NCBI GenBank assembly: GCA_016794985.1
Contig: JAEUIQ010000068.1
Span: forward strand, 1 to 64,000
Source: Planctomycetaceae bacterium
Lineage (GTDB): Bacteria > Planctomycetota > Planctomycetia > Pirellulales > Pirellulaceae
Direction: 5' to 3'
DNA length: 64,000 nt
This document shows positions 46,758 through 55,487 of the stretch, piece by piece (position 1 is the stretch's first letter; every line of letters starts with the position of its first letter). Both the position numbers and the translations under genes were made by a program. The notes beneath the pieces were generated by a model. The model had not been told where the DNA came from and made no database searches. It worked only from the letters and a program-made list of their open reading frames with translations.

Positions 46758-48110
46758 CTACCGGCCGCGAGCCGGCTGCCAATTCCCAGTCATTCCGGAT
46801 GCAGGATCGTATCCGTACGCTGGTTGATTGTAGCTGACCGGGGCAATCTCGCGGAAGTCCGCTCCAGCAACGGGACTTGACCGGAACCAGGGGTCGGTGC
46901 GGGTGTCGACCAAACGACCGTCGACAATCGGTTGGCGAAGGAGCATGGCCAATTGTTGAGGCAACGACACGCCGGGACCTGCGAATCGAAAGGCATATTG
47001 AGCAATGGCGTCGTTGTAGCGTGTGACTCGGTTCAACCACAACAAATACGCTGCTTGGCGTAATTGAATCATCGTCGCCATGCGTTGCAAGTCACCGCTG
47101 GCTCGAGCTCGCTCCCATTCTTGCTCAGCCCAATCAAGGGCTCGTTCGTCCCGCAACAGTTCTTGTTTTTGGGTATCGACCGTTTGCGCCGCCAACGCCA
47201 AATCGCTGCCGTCCTGCCCTGGCAATTGCAGTTGGCTCAGTTTGGTATCGTACGGGCCAAGAAAAGGTGCATCGACGGGACGTGCTACCTGAGGTAGGCC
47301 ATGCTTTTGCAACCAGAGGCCCAGATGCTCTTGTTCGGCTGACACGGTTGCATTCGCTTGTTCGATCTGAAGCTGCAAAATCTCGGTCACGTTTTGTGCC
47401 AATGTTTGCTGAGACTGCTGGACAGTAGCGGCTTGCCAAGTCTCTAAAGCCTCGCGATGAATTTGGACGGCGATGATCGCTTCACTCAAACGCCAGTATT
47501 CACGGATGGTCGCAACTCGATCACCGACACTCGTTCGTTGCAAGATCGACTTCAACTCAACGGCTTCGCCCGTCAAATTCGCCGTGGCCAGGACCTCGCG
47601 CCACCAAGCCGAGTAACGTTGCTCCATCGGGCTTAGTTCACCCTCGCCAACGGCTGTTTCGTAATTGATCGGTTGAACATCGCCATAGCTATTGCTGGAT
47701 GATGTGCTCCCGTGGCTCACATTGCTTGAGGCAGGATTTTGAAAATCGACAACGCCACGCTCGATCGGGTCATTCGATGGGGCAGCATCGGTTCGCAATG
47801 GCTGCAAAATCGCGTTCGAATGGGTTGGCGAGCCTCCGACAGGTGACAACACGGAACTTGATGACGAGCCATTCCCAGTCAATACCTGGGGCAACGTTCC
47901 CGGCAACGAATTGCTGGGCCCAACGCCACTCGTAGGCAGCGGCCCCAAGGCAGGCGCTGAAGAGGTTGCTCCCAGAGCTGGGTTTTGCAACGCAGGACGA
48001 AGTGGAGAGTCCGGCAATTGGGAATACGCGTGCGGTGTTGTCAAAAACAGCGACCAGCAGAACACCGGAGTGCAGAACAATAAGAAAGTCACGGATCGCG
48101 TCGTCGCCAT
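46758..48110 (-). CDS. Exported Gln/Ser-rich protein with coiled-coil region
   Basis: A 450-residue protein with a signal peptide (about 1-30, ending HAYSQ), a Ser/Pro/Gly-rich low-complexity stretch to about 140, then a helical region (about 165-370) rich in Gln and Glu that resembles periplasmic coiled-coil parts of TolC-like outer membrane proteins. I see no channel motif and do not claim TolC function. The C terminus is Tyr/Gly/Pro-rich. It lies on the same strand as tsaD but 226 bases upstream. Function unknown. Confidence 0.75.
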   Translation of the reverse strand: MATTRSVTFLLFCTPVFCWSLFLTTPHAYSQLPDSPLRPALQNPALGATSSAPALGPLPTSGVGPSNSLPGTLPQVLTGNGSSSSSVLSPVGGSPTHSNAILQPLRTDAAPSNDPIERGVVDFQNPASSNVSHGSTSSSNSYGDVQPINYETAVGEGELSPMEQRYSAWWREVLATANLTGEAVELKSILQRTSVGDRVATIREYWRLSEAIIAVQIHREALETWQAATVQQSQQTLAQNVTEILQLQIEQANATVSAEQEHLGLWLQKHGLPQVARPVDAPFLGPYDTKLSQLQLPGQDGSDLALAAQTVDTQKQELLRDERALDWAEQEWERARASGDLQRMATMIQLRQAAYLLWLNRVTRYNDAIAQYAFRFAGPGVSLPQQLAMLLRQPIVDGRLVDTRTDPWFRSSPVAGADFREIAPVSYNQPAYGYDPASGMTGNWQPARGR

Positions 48111-48269
48111 GGTCTCGCTCCATCAAGATCGGCTGGGCTTGCTAAATCGTCGGTTCCATCATCCATCACCGACCGACCCTATCAATGTGGCCCGAACTGC
48201 CGCCGCGGGTCAACCTGAATCCGTCTTCCTGGGACAAATGCTAGCAACATCGGTCGGCTTCCCGTTGGC

Positions 48270-48304
48270 AAAAAAAATCCCGCCGAGCCCAGGGGCTTGG
48301 CGGG
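48270..48304 (-). terminator. Rho-independent terminator of the 95-residue gene
   Basis: On the - strand CCCGCC-A-AGCCCC and GGGCT-C-GGCGGG form a strong stem followed by ATTTTTTT. It lies 37 bases after the stop of the gene at 48341-48628. Confidence 0.85.
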
Positions 48305-48340
48305 AGTCTTGATCATGGGAACACGAGCGGCTTCTAAAAA

Positions 48341-48628
48341 CTATTCTTCGCTGCCTTCAACCAAGCTCTTGAACTTGTCGCGTTCACGACGAGTGGCTTC
48401 CAAATCGAAGACCAAGTATTTCATGTCCAAACGTAACTGGCTGAGGGCTTCCTGGACCAAAGTCAGAATTCGGCGGCGACGTTGTGTGCTTTCGACCACT
48501 CGGCCCAAGACCGGTTGAATGCGATCACGATATTGCGGAGGAAGGTCTGCCACCAATCCAATCAGTTGGGTCAAGTCAGCGGAGAAGTCGGTGGCCGAAT
48601 CATTGACGTTTTGTTGGGTGGTGCTCAT
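48341..48628 (-). CDS. Small conserved-type hypothetical protein
   Basis: A 95-residue protein, start MSTTQQNVNDSATDF at 48628; 16 further upstream codons have no protein-like content. It is helical with a basic stretch (STQRRRRILTLVQEAL) and an acidic-basic C terminus (LEATRRERDKFKSLVEGSEE) suggesting a coiled coil. No signal peptide or cysteine. I recall similar small proteins in Pirellulaceae only, with no known role. A strong terminator follows, and no neighbour is co-directional within 200 bases downstream. Confidence 0.75.
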   Translation of the reverse strand: MSTTQQNVNDSATDFSADLTQLIGLVADLPPQYRDRIQPVLGRVVESTQRRRRILTLVQEALSQLRLDMKYLVFDLEATRRERDKFKSLVEGSEE

Positions 48629-49040
48629 GGCTCGTGTTCCTGTCTGTTGGTTGGGGGAAGCTGTTTCCGATGGCATTCATTAGAGCAGCCCGAATGCCAA
48701 TTGCAAATTTTCAAGGCCCATTCTGGCGTAACCTCCTTGTATTCAGCGACTTATGTCTTTTCGATAAATTCCGAGGCATTTCTGAGATGATGTCAAAACA
48801 CCACACGAATGCTCTGGCCGTTGCCAAAAAATACTGGTAAAAGCCGGGTTTGTGGGCTTTTTGTCGCAATCGCCGAGTTTGTTGCTCAAACGCAACTTCT
48901 ACGCTCGACTTGAGGCATTTGATCAACATTTTCCCAAAAAATATTGTCGGCACCCCGCTGAAGTCCGCATGATCGATTCAAGTTCCGGGCAAACTTGGTT
49001 GAAAACTGGGGGCAAACTTGCAGTGGAGATTCGAGGGATC
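48629..49040. other. Intergenic region between divergent genes
   Basis: Upstream region of both the 95-residue gene (-) and the 719-residue exported protein (+). A weak stem at 48840-48862 (aaaagcc ... gggcttttt) could act as a terminator or attenuator. The frame open from 48852 across this region is not used, in my reading. No RNA gene recognised. Confidence 0.5.
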
Positions 49041-51200
49041 ATGCGCAGTCCGAATTTTTCGACGGAACATCGATCGCGGCGCCGGGCTCGATGGCTGCGG
49101 TTTGCTGTGGCCGTTTGGATTTGTTGCGGATGGACCGCTGTTTCGGCCCAAGATGATTCGGTACGCCCCAGTCGTGTCCAGACCGACGGCACGGTCTTGA
49201 TGGTCGATGGTCTTCCTTTTGCGGTTCGCGCGATTGAGTACAACGGCGAACCGATGGGGATGTTGCGTGATTTGGGATTCAATACGCTGTGGCTGAACGA
49301 TGTTCCTTCGTTGGATCAATTGCGATTGGCGAAGGAGCATGATCTCTGGGTCATTGCTCCGCCACCCACAGACAATGGTCCGGTCCCCGTGGACTGGCAA
49401 CATGAAGCCGTTTTAGCTTGGCTGGTGGGGCAAGATGTGAATTGGATGGATCAAGGTACGGTCCGGCAACGAGTGGATCAAATTCGTCGAGTTGATCCGC
49501 AACAGGGGCGCCCTGTTCTGGTCCGAGCGCGAAATGGACTGGCAGACTACGCGAGATTCGCCGAAATCTTGTGCGTGGGTCGCCCCGTCGTGGGAACGAC
49601 GTTTCCCTTGATCGAGTATGGCAATTGGCTGCGCGGGCAACATGAAATCACTCAATCTTATGTCCCGATTTTGGCGGAGATACAAACCGAGTTGCCCTTG
49701 ACCGTCGCGGAGCAATCCTCGTTTCTCTCCGGTGTAAATGCTCCGTTAGCTTTACAATACGCCCAGTTGCGCGGGCAGGTCTTTCAAGCCATGACTGGCG
49801 GCGCACGCGGTTTCCTCTTCCGCAGTCGGACGCGCTTGGATGATGGCTCGGATGTCAGCCCGCAAAGGCGATTGAACATCTCGCTAGTCAATCGTCAGTT
49901 GTTGCAGGTTGATCCTTGGATCAAGGCCTCGGTGGTTGGCGCTCCTTTGGAGCAAGCGGAATCGGGCGTCAAAGTGTCGATTCTGAAAACAAGTCTCTCG
50001 CGTCTGCTATTGGTACAACAAGTGTCGGGACGCGAGTCCTATACCGCTGGGGCTGCTGAACGTTCCGTGTTGACCGTGCGCGATTCGGCGGCTGGCACTT
50101 CGGAACAGCCCTATCGCATGACACCCAACGGCCTGGTTCCCGCGGCACACCAGCGACTTGGTGGTCAGATGGCCATCGAAATCGCCAATGCTTCGGATTG
50201 GGAATTGTTGGTCTTGACTCAGGACCCAGCGGTGGTCCGTTACGTCGAACAAACGTCGCGCGCCGCTCACGCCTGGACGACTCAGCAATTGCTCATTGAA
50301 CAAGCTCAAGCCACAGCCGAATGGTCCAATCGAATTTTCTCGGCCATGTTGCAAGCCGGGCGCGAACCGGCTGGACTGCGGGAACAAGTCCTCCGCATCA
50401 ACGATCTCGCCAACCTGACTCAAGCGGAGTCGACCAGTAGTGACCCGTCGGCGGTTTGGGCTTCGAGTGTGCAGTTGCAACGAGATGTCGGAGCCATGCA
50501 TGACGCCTTGATTCGTGAGGCCCATGCCATGTTGCCGTGGCCTGCAGGGAGTCCCGTGGTGTTGCATCCCATTCTCGTGCCGCTGCATTGGCAATCGTTG
50601 GAACGGCTGGGGCGAGTCTCATGGCTGCCCAATGCCTTGCCGGGCGGTGATTTCGAGGATCTCGGTCATTTGACCAACAGTGGTTGGCAACATCAGAACG
50701 CGGTTGGACTGTCGATTAGAACTCTGGTTCAACTGCACCAAGATGCGATGGTCGACGGACGCCGCGGGTTGTTGATCGCAGCCCAACCGGACGGAGGCTT
50801 GGCACCCAAACTGGTTGAATCGGCACCGGTTTGGATTGATTCTGGCTCGGTGGATATTCCCGCCAATCAACTGGTACGCATCAATGGCCACGTACGAATC
50901 GACACGCCCATCACAGCCTCGACCGAAGGCTTGATCATTCAAGAAAGCCTCGGCGGTGCGGAGATGGCTCAACGCTTCACCGCCACGACCGGTTGGCAAA
51001 CATTTACGATTTATCGCGCGACCAACGAACCACACAAGTTGCGGTTGAATATCTCCCTGACGGGTTACGGTACCGCTTACGTCGACGAACTGACGGTTCA
51101 GTTTGCACCCTTGCCGACGCCCGGCAATGCCGCGGCGCCGCTGGCGAACGACGTCCTCCAAAGTGCTCAACAGAGCGACGCAAGCCGAGTGCCGAACTGA
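49041..51200 (+). CDS. Large exported protein with C-terminal carbohydrate-binding-like domain
   Basis: A 719-residue protein. I place the start at 49041 (gaggg site upstream), giving the signal peptide MRSPNFSTEHRSRRRARW to the VSAQ cleavage site; the frame is open 63 codons upstream. The middle part, with LRDLGFNTLWLND and WVIAPPPTDNGP, looks like a (beta/alpha) barrel similar to glycoside-hydrolase-like proteins. Catalytic glutamates are not identifiable. Near residues 545-700 a jelly-roll-like segment follows (PNALPGGDFEDLG, LNISLTGYGTAYVDELTV), as in CBM-type modules. Probably a surface carbohydrate-handling protein. The next gene begins 4 bases after the stop, suggesting an operon. Confidence 0.78.
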   Translation: MRSPNFSTEHRSRRRARWLRFAVAVWICCGWTAVSAQDDSVRPSRVQTDGTVLMVDGLPFAVRAIEYNGEPMGMLRDLGFNTLWLNDVPSLDQLRLAKEHDLWVIAPPPTDNGPVPVDWQHEAVLAWLVGQDVNWMDQGTVRQRVDQIRRVDPQQGRPVLVRARNGLADYARFAEILCVGRPVVGTTFPLIEYGNWLRGQHEITQSYVPILAEIQTELPLTVAEQSSFLSGVNAPLALQYAQLRGQVFQAMTGGARGFLFRSRTRLDDGSDVSPQRRLNISLVNRQLLQVDPWIKASVVGAPLEQAESGVKVSILKTSLSRLLLVQQVSGRESYTAGAAERSVLTVRDSAAGTSEQPYRMTPNGLVPAAHQRLGGQMAIEIANASDWELLVLTQDPAVVRYVEQTSRAAHAWTTQQLLIEQAQATAEWSNRIFSAMLQAGREPAGLREQVLRINDLANLTQAESTSSDPSAVWASSVQLQRDVGAMHDALIREAHAMLPWPAGSPVVLHPILVPLHWQSLERLGRVSWLPNALPGGDFEDLGHLTNSGWQHQNAVGLSIRTLVQLHQDAMVDGRRGLLIAAQPDGGLAPKLVESAPVWIDSGSVDIPANQLVRINGHVRIDTPITASTEGLIIQESLGGAEMAQRFTATTGWQTFTIYRATNEPHKLRLNISLTGYGTAYVDELTVQFAPLPTPGNAAAPLANDVLQSAQQSDASRVPN

Positions 51201-51204
51201 CGCC

Positions 51205-52170
51205 ATGTCTCCATCCACTTCGTCTCCTTCTTCTACAACGTCGATCTCGAGCGAGAAGGTTCGGCCCGAGTTGAAAAGCTGGCTTGATCGAGGTCCGCGA
51301 CCAGGATGGTTGGGGCTGTGGCTATTGCTGCTCGGAATGGCGCTGCTGGTAAGCATTGTCAATTATCGTCCGCCGACCGAAGAGCGTCAGTCCCCAGCAA
51401 TGGCGTACCACACGGTCACGCTGCCGCCGCTCTCCGAGCCACTACCCAGTTTGTGGATCGAAGACTTGACCTGGACCGAGATCGCGCAAGCGCAAACGGC
51501 GGGCTACGACACGGTCCTGCTTGCGTCGGGTGGAATCGAGCCCAATGGTCCCCATCTACCGATCGGCAAACACAATGCGATTGTACGAGCGGCGGCCAAT
51601 GAAATCGCGCGCCGCCGTGGCAAGACCTTGATCGCACCGCTGTTGGTGTATGTCCCCGAGCAGCCCTTTGCCAACTATCCCGGCACCATCAGTTTGTCAC
51701 CAGAACTGTTTCAACAAGTCATCGAGGCCACCACGCAGGGCTTTCTTTCCCAAGGATTCCAACACGTGATTTTGTTGGGCGATAGCGGTGGGAATCAGGA
51801 GCCGTTGCGGGCTGCCGCCAACTCGTTGCGATTGAACTGCCGAACCGGGCAACGTGTCGTATTTTTGGATCAGTATTATTTCGGTCATGGCCAGGGCGAG
51901 TGGCTACGCGGGCAAGGCTTGTCGCTGCCAACGTTGGGGACCCACGCTGGCGTTGCCGACACCGCCGAGTGGATGGCCGCGCAAGCGAGCGACCTTCGCA
52001 ACGTCGAACTAATCAGCCGGACCGACCTTGTTCACGATGGTGATCCGACGCTGGCAACTCGAGAATTGGGTCAACAATTATTGGAGCTAAAAATCCAAGC
52101 CGCGCTTCGACAACTGGAATCCGAGATCCCGAACAACCGCGTCGCGAGAGAGTTCAGGTCTCGCCCGTAA
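51205..52170 (+). CDS. Creatininase-like protein with N-terminal membrane anchor
   Basis: A 321-residue protein with one transmembrane helix (about 36-53), then a domain of the creatininase/FAPy-deformylase fold: GIEPNGPHLPIGKHN (110-124), LGDSGGN (191-197) and THAGVADTA (246-254) correspond to the family blocks E-x-HGPHLP-x3-D, NGHGGN and HAGExET. Four metal-site or active-site positions differ: N114 for His, H123 for Asp, S194 for the His of NGHGGN, and D252 for Glu. E112 and H247 remain. It may be inactive or use another metal set. It follows the 719-residue protein by 4 bases, so both are probably outside the membrane and work together. Confidence 0.8.
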   Translation: MSPSTSSPSSTTSISSEKVRPELKSWLDRGPRPGWLGLWLLLLGMALLVSIVNYRPPTEERQSPAMAYHTVTLPPLSEPLPSLWIEDLTWTEIAQAQTAGYDTVLLASGGIEPNGPHLPIGKHNAIVRAAANEIARRRGKTLIAPLLVYVPEQPFANYPGTISLSPELFQQVIEATTQGFLSQGFQHVILLGDSGGNQEPLRAAANSLRLNCRTGQRVVFLDQYYFGHGQGEWLRGQGLSLPTLGTHAGVADTAEWMAAQASDLRNVELISRTDLVHDGDPTLATRELGQQLLELKIQAALRQLESEIPNNRVAREFRSRP

Positions 52171-52443
52171 CAATGGCAACGGTAGCCCAGGATTCACCAC
52201 GAAGCGAACTCGACAGCACCCACGTGGGCAGCGGTCGATGGACTAATTCGTTTCGCGACCTTGCGTCGGGCCCAAGAGCCACCCCACCTGCCGCCAGCCT
52301 ATCGCATTGCGTCATCGGGCGGGCACCTTCCGCTTTTCCGATCAAGAACTCCGAGATTCCTGTATTTCCGAGCTGAAGTCCGGCTTTAGTTGTGGACTTG
52401 CCATTTGGCATATAGAGTCGTGAAGTGGGGCACAAAATGCTTT

Positions 52444-52881
52444 ATGGAGTTCGCGCGGGAGATTGTCAAAGAATTAACGGAGTTTATGGGCGGTCGTTCC
52501 GTAATTGGGTCCCATAGAACGGATTTTGAGTTCAGCAAAATCATCAGAGTGGGCTTTCCATCAAGGGGCATTGCATGCGTGGTCAAGTCATCTGCCATCA
52601 GCGACGACGTCATCTACCAATCACTTCGCATCGCGAAACGCGCGGCTGCGTGGCGTAAAGCCTCGGCATCGAGGCTCGCGCCTGCTGAATCGGAGTTGAG
52701 CTACCGATCAAGCAAGGTCGTGGTTACGGCCACTGACATACTCGAAGATAGAGACACGGCACGAGAGTGTCTCTCGAGTGAGAATCGATCGCTGTATGGC
52801 AATCGGCCAATTGACTTGCGAGATACTGCAATTGGGTTCGAAGACGTCATGGATATTCTTCGTCGAATCGAATTTGGTTGA
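52444..52881 (+). CDS. Xre/MbcA/ParS-family antitoxin
   Basis: A 145-residue protein with an N-terminal DNA-binding-like part and a C-terminal MbcA/ParS/Xre toxin-binding domain: RSSKVVVTATDILEDRDTAR, then CLSSENRSLYGNRPIDL and GFEDVMDILRRIEFG at the end. This is the antitoxin of RES/Xre type II toxin-antitoxin pairs: it binds the RES toxin and autorepresses the operon. The start was placed at the ATG at 52444; the frame is open 18 codons upstream. The toxin remnant starts 11 bases after the stop, the usual order. The antitoxin frame is intact. Confidence 0.85.
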   Translation: MEFAREIVKELTEFMGGRSVIGSHRTDFEFSKIIRVGFPSRGIACVVKSSAISDDVIYQSLRIAKRAAAWRKASASRLAPAESELSYRSSKVVVTATDILEDRDTARECLSSENRSLYGNRPIDLRDTAIGFEDVMDILRRIEFG

Positions 52882-52892
52882 ACCAGCCAACG

Positions 52893-53357
52893 ATGAACGT
52901 CGGGCGAATTTGTCGATCCAAATATGAACTCTCGACATTCTCTGGCTAGGGTGCAGAAAAGTCAGGGGCGCGTTGAAACTTCAAAGGTCATTCGGTTATT
53001 TGCACTTCTGAAAAACCTTTCGCTTGCCGCACTTGAATTGTTCGTGCATGTGTCCCCGGGAATCGTCCCAGCAGACCTCGTATCCGTGCGCGGCACCCTG
53101 CCAGACTCGTTGTCCAGCGAGCGCATCGAAGTGCCTGACGTACCAAAAATTGGCGGGATGATTCTGCGCCCACCGCGCCACAAGAAATTGGAACGAACTG
53201 GATTCTCGGGTTAAGTTCACTCGTACTTCTCGTTCGGTCGGCCATCCATCCACTAGAGTCGAGCACGCTCGTGAATCCAGCCCATCCCGAGATCAAAGAA
53301 TTGCGAGTGCATCCTGGGCAACCGTTTCAGTTTGATCCAAGAATGTTCGGGAAGTAA
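52893..53357 (+). pseudogene. Decayed RES-domain toxin (NAD-degrading family)
   Basis: The frame starts MNVGRICRSKYELSTFSG, the RES opening, and hits a TAG where GEGA is expected. It resumes GAEKSGAR and meets a TGA at the Trp of the RES-defining GxRWN motif (52974), followed by NFKGHSVICTSEK. After an A5 run at 53011 the coding moves to another frame: LSLAALELFVHVSPGIVPADL. After a second A5 run at 53145 the third frame gives NWRDDSAP ... SSTLVNPAHPEIKELRVHPG, then FQFDPRMFGK and TAA at 53355. Two stops plus two frameshifts make it inactive. RES toxins deplete NAD; the paired antitoxin upstream is intact. Confidence 0.85.
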
Positions 53358-53644
53358 ACACGACCGAGCCCCAAAGCCAACTAGCTATGCATTGACGCTG
53401 ATTGACACGAGACTAGTCAATACGACCAATCGCCCCTCGGCCTCACTCGCAAGCGACTCGAAAACACATCGCGACGCGGAAGCTTGTTGCAAACGCCAGC
53501 CGCACCTTCTAACATCTCTAACTGCTGCGGAGCAAATTGGTTGAAATCTGGCTAAGCAGAGGTCAGGTGAAACGACTAGCCCACGGCCCGGTTCTTTCCA
53601 GCTCACACTCGGCACAGTACGTGATCCGACATTGAGTGAAATCG
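53358..53644. other. Intergenic region
   Basis: Between the RES remnant and the next small gene. No gene, repeat or hairpin recognised. Confidence 0.5.
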
Positions 53645-53998
53645 ATGTTATCAAAACGATGCTCAATTCGAACTGCCTTGATCGCGATGCTTATCGTTGT
53701 GGTTGCTTTCAGTTTCCTGCCCACGCTTTACCGTCGCGTTAAGTTCGCCAAACAATACGAAGCTCTCAAGAGTATCGTGTGGAGAAGATCGCAAGGCACC
53801 GCAGATGGATACGAGTTTCAAGCACCGAACGGCACGATGTTGTCGGTCTGGACAACCGAGCATGAATACGTAGAGGAAACAGGCCTCGTTGAGGCCAAAA
53901 ACTTCACACCAGATCCGACTCGTTTTTTTGTTCTGCCGCCAGGCAAGTGGGTCCGCACCTTCGACGAGGTATTGGAAACATGGGATCAACACGACTGA
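53645..53998 (+). CDS. Small membrane-anchored hypothetical protein
   Basis: A 117-residue protein. The N terminus (TALIAMLIVVVAFSFLPTLY) is a single transmembrane anchor and the rest (about 90 residues, YEFQAPNGTMLSVWTTEHEYV) is a small soluble domain, likely outside the membrane. A GTG three codons upstream is possible. Acidic C terminus. No family recognised and no operon partner. Its position between a decayed toxin and a MITE insertion suggests an accessory region. Confidence 0.6.
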   Translation: MLSKRCSIRTALIAMLIVVVAFSFLPTLYRRVKFAKQYEALKSIVWRRSQGTADGYEFQAPNGTMLSVWTTEHEYVEETGLVEAKNFTPDPTRFFVLPPGKWVRTFDEVLETWDQHD

Positions 53999-54038
53999 TC
54001 GAGACCGGGAAGCAAGTACGGCGGGTAACCCAACTGCT

Positions 54039-54270
54039 TTTGACTTCGCGTGGCGCGGACAGGAGCGGGGCTGAAGGCAACGCTGTGAAGCATTTTTCCT
54101 GGCTAATACAGGCCCGAATGGGCCGAAACATCCCTTGCCGGTGTGCGTGAGCCACCGGTTCGTTTGGTATCACGATCAGAAAAGGCCTGAAAGGCCGACA
54201 CAAGTGTTGAGATCGGGCACTTAAGAATGCTTCACAGCGTTGGACTGAAGGTCAAGGCGTTTGTTCTAGA
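54039..54270 (+). repeat. Dispersed palindromic repeat, copy split by a MITE
   Basis: Bases 54039-54077 (ttttgacttcgcgtggcg ... gctgaagg) and 54245-54270 (ctgaaggtcaaggcgtttg) together correspond to the uninterrupted repeat at 5811-5868. The interruption is the MITE-like element. Confidence 0.65.
54078..54244 (-). mobile_element. MITE-like element, copy B, with target duplication
   Basis: The ends are perfect 15-base inverted repeats: caacgctgtgaagca (54078-54092) and its complement at 54228-54242. The 7-base sequence ctgaagg stands on both sides (54071-54077 and 54245-54251), as expected from a target duplication; two bases (ga) separate the right repeat from it. Internal short palindromes occur (ggcccgaatgggcc, ggcctgaaaggcc). 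There is no transposase, so it would need one in trans. The empty form of the target is seen at 5811-5868. Confidence 0.8.
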
Positions 54271-54354
54271 TGTTCGTGGCCAACCAATACACCGTACCGA
54301 TCGAGAACCCGTCCAAGGTTCGCAGCTCTTCCGAACTTGCCCTCGAGTCGTTAG

Positions 54355-55398
54355 CTATTTGCCCGACTCCAAACTGACGGGCCCGGCCTCTTTGTTTTCG
54401 CCTGTGGTCTCAGTGGGTGATGATTCTTGTGCCCCCACAGGTTCAATCTTCATCCGCATCGTCGACTCGATACGGCGCTTGCCACCTTCATCGCTCTTGA
54501 CCACAAAGACGAAAGCTTGCTTGAGGAATGTTTCGCGCACCAGTGCCAACTCGTCGTCATAGACGATGTGTCCTTCACTACTCTGCTCTTCGACCACCAT
54601 GGCTTCGTCTTTGATCGTCAGCGTCAGTTTTGGAGCAACGCCAATCTTTAGCCAACGCGGTTGGTTGGGTAGGATCTCCAGCAGTGTGTATTCGGTGCTT
54701 ACCTCGGCGGTTCCGTTGGGTTGCGGAGACTTGATGGTTGTGCCCCAAGTTTCTCCGACCGCGCGAGTCGCCTTCGGGAATTGGACCATTTGTCCGACGG
54801 CATTCTTCAAGTTCTCCTTGGTTAGAAACTGTTGGTTCTTGGGCGCCTCGGTGACGGCTGGTTCGACGAATTCAAACTTGCTGACTTGCCCCAACCGATT
54901 CGCGTGCAGTTTCAGTTGACGGCCAACCAGTTCGCTCAAGTTGGCATGCATCTGTTTGGCGATCGGGCTCTCGGGTTCCGGAGCCTTGGTGTCCGCACTC
55001 ACTTTCCCTGCGCCAACCAAGGTGGTCTCCAATTGCAAATCAAGAAAGGTCTGCAACAGTGTCAGGGATTGCTCGTCGCTTTCCAACACCTCCCATTCCT
55101 GATGCACGGTCAACGTGGCGGGCATTCGGCCAGACTTGCCCAAGGGGCTTTCGATTTCAGTGACTGTCTCTTGCACCGCCTCGACCAGGAACTTCTGTCC
55201 CTTTTGCATGCCCCAGCGCAAGACAAAACGGCCCGGCGTCACAATTTCTCCAAATCGCTCGAAAACGTCGTTCTGCCCGTGCAGATTGGTGGGCCAACAG
55301 GCCATCGACAAGACGCAAATTCCGATGATCGCGAGCCAGTTGTGCTTTTGGTGACGAAACAAGACAGTGGCTCCTGGTTTGAGTTTGTGATGCGGCAT
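54355..55398 (-). CDS. Exported DUF6263-like protein
   Basis: A 347-residue protein. The start at 55398 gives MPHHKLKPGATVLFRHQKHN and then a hydrophobic signal (WLAIIGICVLSMACW); the frame is open 53 codons upstream. The body is beta-rich with KGQKFLVEAVQETVTE, LHANRLGQVSKFEFV and VGETWGTTIKSP, matching the DUF6263-like planctomycete secreted proteins as I recall them. The assignment is by memory of motifs only. It lies 89 bases downstream of tgt on the same strand and could share its transcript. Function unknown. Confidence 0.72.
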   Translation of the reverse strand: MPHHKLKPGATVLFRHQKHNWLAIIGICVLSMACWPTNLHGQNDVFERFGEIVTPGRFVLRWGMQKGQKFLVEAVQETVTEIESPLGKSGRMPATLTVHQEWEVLESDEQSLTLLQTFLDLQLETTLVGAGKVSADTKAPEPESPIAKQMHANLSELVGRQLKLHANRLGQVSKFEFVEPAVTEAPKNQQFLTKENLKNAVGQMVQFPKATRAVGETWGTTIKSPQPNGTAEVSTEYTLLEILPNQPRWLKIGVAPKLTLTIKDEAMVVEEQSSEGHIVYDDELALVRETFLKQAFVFVVKSDEGGKRRIESTMRMKIEPVGAQESSPTETTGENKEAGPVSLESGK

Positions 55399-55487
55399 CT
55401 GCACGAAGCGAGAGTATCCACTCGTGAGATTCACCGTATTGTAATCGAACACGGACAACGACTGAACGGGAATCAACAGAATTGATT

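Noticed and set aside
48852..49040. N-terminal extension of the 719-residue exported protein
   Set aside because: The extension lacks protein-like composition and puts the signal peptide 60 residues inside; the ATG at 49041 has a better ribosome site.
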